Assembly (NCBI RefSeq): GCF_000223985.1
Contig: NZ_AFWV01000003.1
Location: forward strand, 248,001 to 312,000
DNA: 64,000 bases
Origin: Thiocapsa marina 5811
GTDB lineage: Bacteria; Pseudomonadota; Gammaproteobacteria; Chromatiales; Chromatiaceae
Reading direction: 5' to 3'
The position numbers and the translations under genes were made by a program. The notes under the pieces were generated by a model. It saw nothing but the letters and a program-made list of their open reading frames with translations. It made no database searches and was not told the DNA's origin. Position 1 is the first letter of the stretch; each line of letters opens with the position of its first letter. Positions 61,569 through 64,000 of this stretch are shown here, in pieces.

Positions 61569-63398
61569 ATGCGAGAGCAAGCCGTCACCCCCAACGATCG
61601 TCCCGGTACCCGTAACCTTGGAGCCTTGCGGCGGCTCCTTGGTTTCACCCGGCCCTATGGCTGGCAGCTCGCGGGGGCGCTTGTGGCACTCTTCGTCGGT
61701 GCCGGTTCGGTGCTCGCCTTCGGACAGGTGATTCGCACCCTGGTGGATTCGGGCCTGACCAGCGGCTCGACGCAGGCGTTGAATCAGGCGTTGATGCTGT
61801 TTCTCACCGTCGTTCTCGCGACCGGCATCGCCGTGGGTCTGCGCAGCTATCTGCTTAATTGGATCGGCGAGCGGGTGGTCGCGGATATCCGCAAGAGTGT
61901 CTTCGATCGGGTGTTGTCGCTCGATGTCGGCTTCTTCGAGACGACGCGGGTCGGCGAGGTGATCTCGCGTCTGACCAGCGACACGGCCTTGCTGCAGGTC
62001 GTGGTCGGCTCGACCCTGGCGATGGTGCTGCGCACCGGCCTGTTGATGATCGGCGGCATCGTCATGCTCGCGATCACCAGCCCGGCCCTGACCGGTTTGG
62101 TCCTGCTCGGGGTGCCCTTCGTGATCCTCCCGGCCTGGCTCTTGGGGTATCGGGTGCGACGTCTCTCGCGCGCCAGCCAGGACCGGATCGCCGACGTCGG
62201 GGCCTATGTCGACGAGGTGATCCACGGGATTCGCACGGTGCAGGCCTGCTGTCACGAGCCGATCGATCGCGAGCGCTACGGCACGCAGGTGGAATCCGCC
62301 TTCGAGGTCGCGGCGCGGCGCTCCCAAACCAGCGCCTTGCTGGCCGCGGTGTCGACCCTGCTGACCTTCGGCGCCATCGGAGTGGTGCTCTGGGTCGGCG
62401 GCCGGCAGGTCTTGGCCGGCGCCATCAGCGGGGGGGAGCTCTCGGCCTTTCTCTTCTACGCCGTGGTGGTCGCCGGGTCCGTCGGCTCCTTGAGCGAGCT
62501 GATGGGTCAGTTGCTGCGCGGCGCGGGTGCGAGCGAGCGCCTGATGGAGTTGTTGGAGTCCGAGCCGAGTATTCGCACACCGCCCGATCCGCAGGCGTTG
62601 CCGGAGCCGGCACGCGGGCGCGTCGAGTTCGATGCGGTCCGCTTTGTTTATCCGGCCCGCCCGGATACCCCGGCACTCGATCGTCTCGATCTGGTCATCG
62701 AGCCCGGCGAGCGGGTGGCGCTGGTCGGTCCCTCCGGCGCCGGTAAATCCACGCTCTTTCAACTGCTGCTGCGCTTCTACGATCCGGTCGCCGGCGCGGT
62801 GCGGTTCGACGGGGTGGATCTGCGCGATCTCGCGCCCGCCGAGCTGCGTCGCCACATGTCGCTCGTCCCGCAGGATCCGGTCATCTTCGGGGCGAATGCG
62901 TGGGAGAACATCCGTTACGGTCTTGTCGATGCGAGCGACGCGGATGTCCGCCGTGCCGCCGAGGCCGCCCACGCGGCCGAGTTTCTAGACCGGTTACCGC
63001 AGGGTTTCGACACCTTCCTGGGCGAGCGCGGGGTCAGGCTCTCGGGCGGCGAGCGTCAGCGCATCGCCATTGCACGCACGGTGCTGCGCAATCCGGTCCT
63101 GCTGTTGCTCGACGAGGCGACCAGTGCCCTGGATGCCGAGAGCGAGCGGCTGGTGCAGGAGGCGTTGGAGCATCTCATGCAGGGTCGCACCAGTATCGTC
63201 ATCGCCCATCGGCTGGCGACCGTACGCACGGCCGACCGCATCCTGGTCCTGGATCAGGGTCGCATCGTTGCGAGCGGGCGCCACGAGGAGTTGATGGCCG
63301 AGGATGGGCTCTATGCGCGGCTGGCGTCGTTGCAGTTCCAGGATGCGGGGGCTGTTCCGGCCCAGGCACCGCCTGCATTGCGTCTTGCGCTGCCTTGA
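61569..63398 (+). CDS. ABCB-type ABC exporter (membrane plus ATPase)
   Basis: A 609-residue half-transporter that should act as a homodimer. Six membrane helices lie in residues ~30-320. The nucleotide-binding domain has Walker A GPSGAGKST (about 387-395), the Q loop LVPQDPVIFG, the signature LSGGERQR, Walker B LLLLDEATSALD (about 510) and the H loop VIAHRL. All catalytic residues are present. The type includes MsbA-like lipid flippases and multidrug exporters; the substrate cannot be inferred. ATG 61569 is chosen because the 16 codons upstream in frame have no similarity. Confidence 0.92.
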   Translation: MREQAVTPNDRPGTRNLGALRRLLGFTRPYGWQLAGALVALFVGAGSVLAFGQVIRTLVDSGLTSGSTQALNQALMLFLTVVLATGIAVGLRSYLLNWIGERVVADIRKSVFDRVLSLDVGFFETTRVGEVISRLTSDTALLQVVVGSTLAMVLRTGLLMIGGIVMLAITSPALTGLVLLGVPFVILPAWLLGYRVRRLSRASQDRIADVGAYVDEVIHGIRTVQACCHEPIDRERYGTQVESAFEVAARRSQTSALLAAVSTLLTFGAIGVVLWVGGRQVLAGAISGGELSAFLFYAVVVAGSVGSLSELMGQLLRGAGASERLMELLESEPSIRTPPDPQALPEPARGRVEFDAVRFVYPARPDTPALDRLDLVIEPGERVALVGPSGAGKSTLFQLLLRFYDPVAGAVRFDGVDLRDLAPAELRRHMSLVPQDPVIFGANAWENIRYGLVDASDADVRRAAEAAHAAEFLDRLPQGFDTFLGERGVRLSGGERQRIAIARTVLRNPVLLLLDEATSALDAESERLVQEALEHLMQGRTSIVIAHRLATVRTADRILVLDQGRIVASGRHEELMAEDGLYARLASLQFQDAGAVPAQAPPALRLALP

Positions 63399-63451
63399 CG
63401 GGGCGGTCGCGCGTTTGGGATCCGTAATCAGGCGAGACGCAACCGCTCGCG

Positions 63452-64000
63452 TCAAGAGACATTCTCATCCTCGTCGGTCTCGACCGTCTTGGCCATCCGT
63501 TTGGCGAAGTAGTAGATCCGCTTGAGCTTCTCGATGATGTCGATCTCGATCGTGTAGGCGGGGATGCGATTCGGCTCTTCAGCGACGAGGCGTTGTGCTT
63601 GGTGGATGGCCGCGGAGTCGGCGATATGTTGGATCTCCTGTTTCATGGAGGTCACGGTGCGTGCGGCCATCTCGTTGTTCTGCGCGACGGCCTGGACCGC
63701 GGCGGCGACCGAGCGTGTCACGATGCGGTGAAAGCCCATGAGGATCTGGCGGGTCGGCGCGCTGATGGAGACACCCGCATCGATGCGCTCGCGTCCGAGC
63801 ACGATCAGGTTGGTTTCCACGACGTCGCCGATGTTCTCCAGGTCGTTGACCGCAGCCATCAACCGCATCAGGGTTCCGGTTTGCTTCTCGGTGAGCGACA
63901 GACGGCTGATCTTGCCCAAATAGGTGATGATCTGGGCGTGCAGGGTGTCGACGTCGTTGTCCATCAGCTCGATCTCGCGCAGCGTACGGCGATTGCCGCT
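63452..64000 (-). CDS. PhoU-domain protein, C-terminal part (partial, runs off the window)
   Basis: The C-terminal 182 residues of a protein whose reading frame is open across the right edge (SGNRRTLREIELMDNDVD... precedes the first internal Met). The region is a helical PhoU-like domain with two repeats (KQTGTLMRLMAAVNDLENIGDVVETN and IHQAQRLVAEEPNRIPAYTIEIDIIEKLKRIYYFAKRMAKTV). It is typical of the tail of Na/phosphate co-transporter-type proteins (NptA/YjbB). It converges on the ABC exporter gene, with 53 bases between them. Confidence 0.8.
   Translation of the reverse strand, partial: SGNRRTLREIELMDNDVDTLHAQIITYLGKISRLSLTEKQTGTLMRLMAAVNDLENIGDVVETNLIVLGRERIDAGVSISAPTRQILMGFHRIVTRSVAAAVQAVAQNNEMAARTVTSMKQEIQHIADSAAIHQAQRLVAEEPNRIPAYTIEIDIIEKLKRIYYFAKRMAKTVETDEDENVS

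Overview
The window is GC-rich, densely coded DNA from a gammaproteobacterium, most likely a purple sulfur bacterium of the Chromatiaceae. Three things point there. The first complete gene is a RuBisCO-like protein of the photosynthetic-sulfur-bacterium type. The housekeeping blocks have gammaproteobacterial order (carA-carB-greA, guaB-guaA with divergent xseA, accA-tilS, aspS-nudB). Small repeats are abundant between genes. Genus and species cannot be fixed from the sequence alone.

Layout. 1-3.3 kb: RuBisCO-like protein, isopentenyl-diphosphate isomerase and lipoyl synthase. 3.3-12.5 kb: an M14-type amidohydrolase and a GCS2-family ligase, MurU, exonuclease III, glutamate racemase, the tRNA modification enzyme MtaB, and several small secreted or unknown proteins. 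13-18 kb: an exported amino-acid-racemase-like protein, an aldo/keto reductase, and a secreted thaumatin-like protein beside a decayed partial copy of its own gene. 18-24.6 kb: a VapBC-type pair, tRNA-Ser(CGA), tadA, guaBA and xseA. 24.9-32 kb: a 1317-residue c-di-GMP protein with a C-terminal zinc-sensing-like domain, a YbdG-type MscS channel, and a TumE/TumA-type module whose toxin gene carries a nonsense codon. 32-40.6 kb: an ABC transporter operon with an AttH/CrtC-like secreted protein, a glutamine amidotransferase, a DUF3096 protein, accA and tilS. 41-48 kb: cnoX, trxC, carAB and greA, with small mobile-type repeats in almost every gap. 48.3-52.9 kb: a short-chain dehydrogenase, a second PIN-domain pair, an FmdB-type protein, aspS and nudB. 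52.9-56.4 kb: a wrecked defence island, with the tail of an SNF2 helicase, an HTH/ImmA-like head joined to a deleted type III methyltransferase, an intact MntA-HepT pair and a frameshifted type III restriction subunit. 56.6-64 kb: SWIM plus SNF2 proteins, a CBS-pair protein, an ABCB-type exporter and the end of a PhoU-domain protein.

The least expected structure is a family of 83-91 bp elements with termini TAAACCGCG.../...CGCGGTTTA. It occurs 13 times as full or half copies in two sub-families of opposite orientation. In five cases the terminal TAA of the element is the stop codon of the neighbouring gene. Twice, an A copy and an inverted B copy are joined by an AT-rich spacer into a ~195 bp composite, and these two composites bracket trxC as direct repeats. 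Other repeat families are a CGTTGT hexamer array with facing ACAACG units, a REP-like hairpin repeat in two orientations, and a 75 bp repeat in two copies.

All calls rest on reading the sequence and on knowledge of protein families. No database search was possible.
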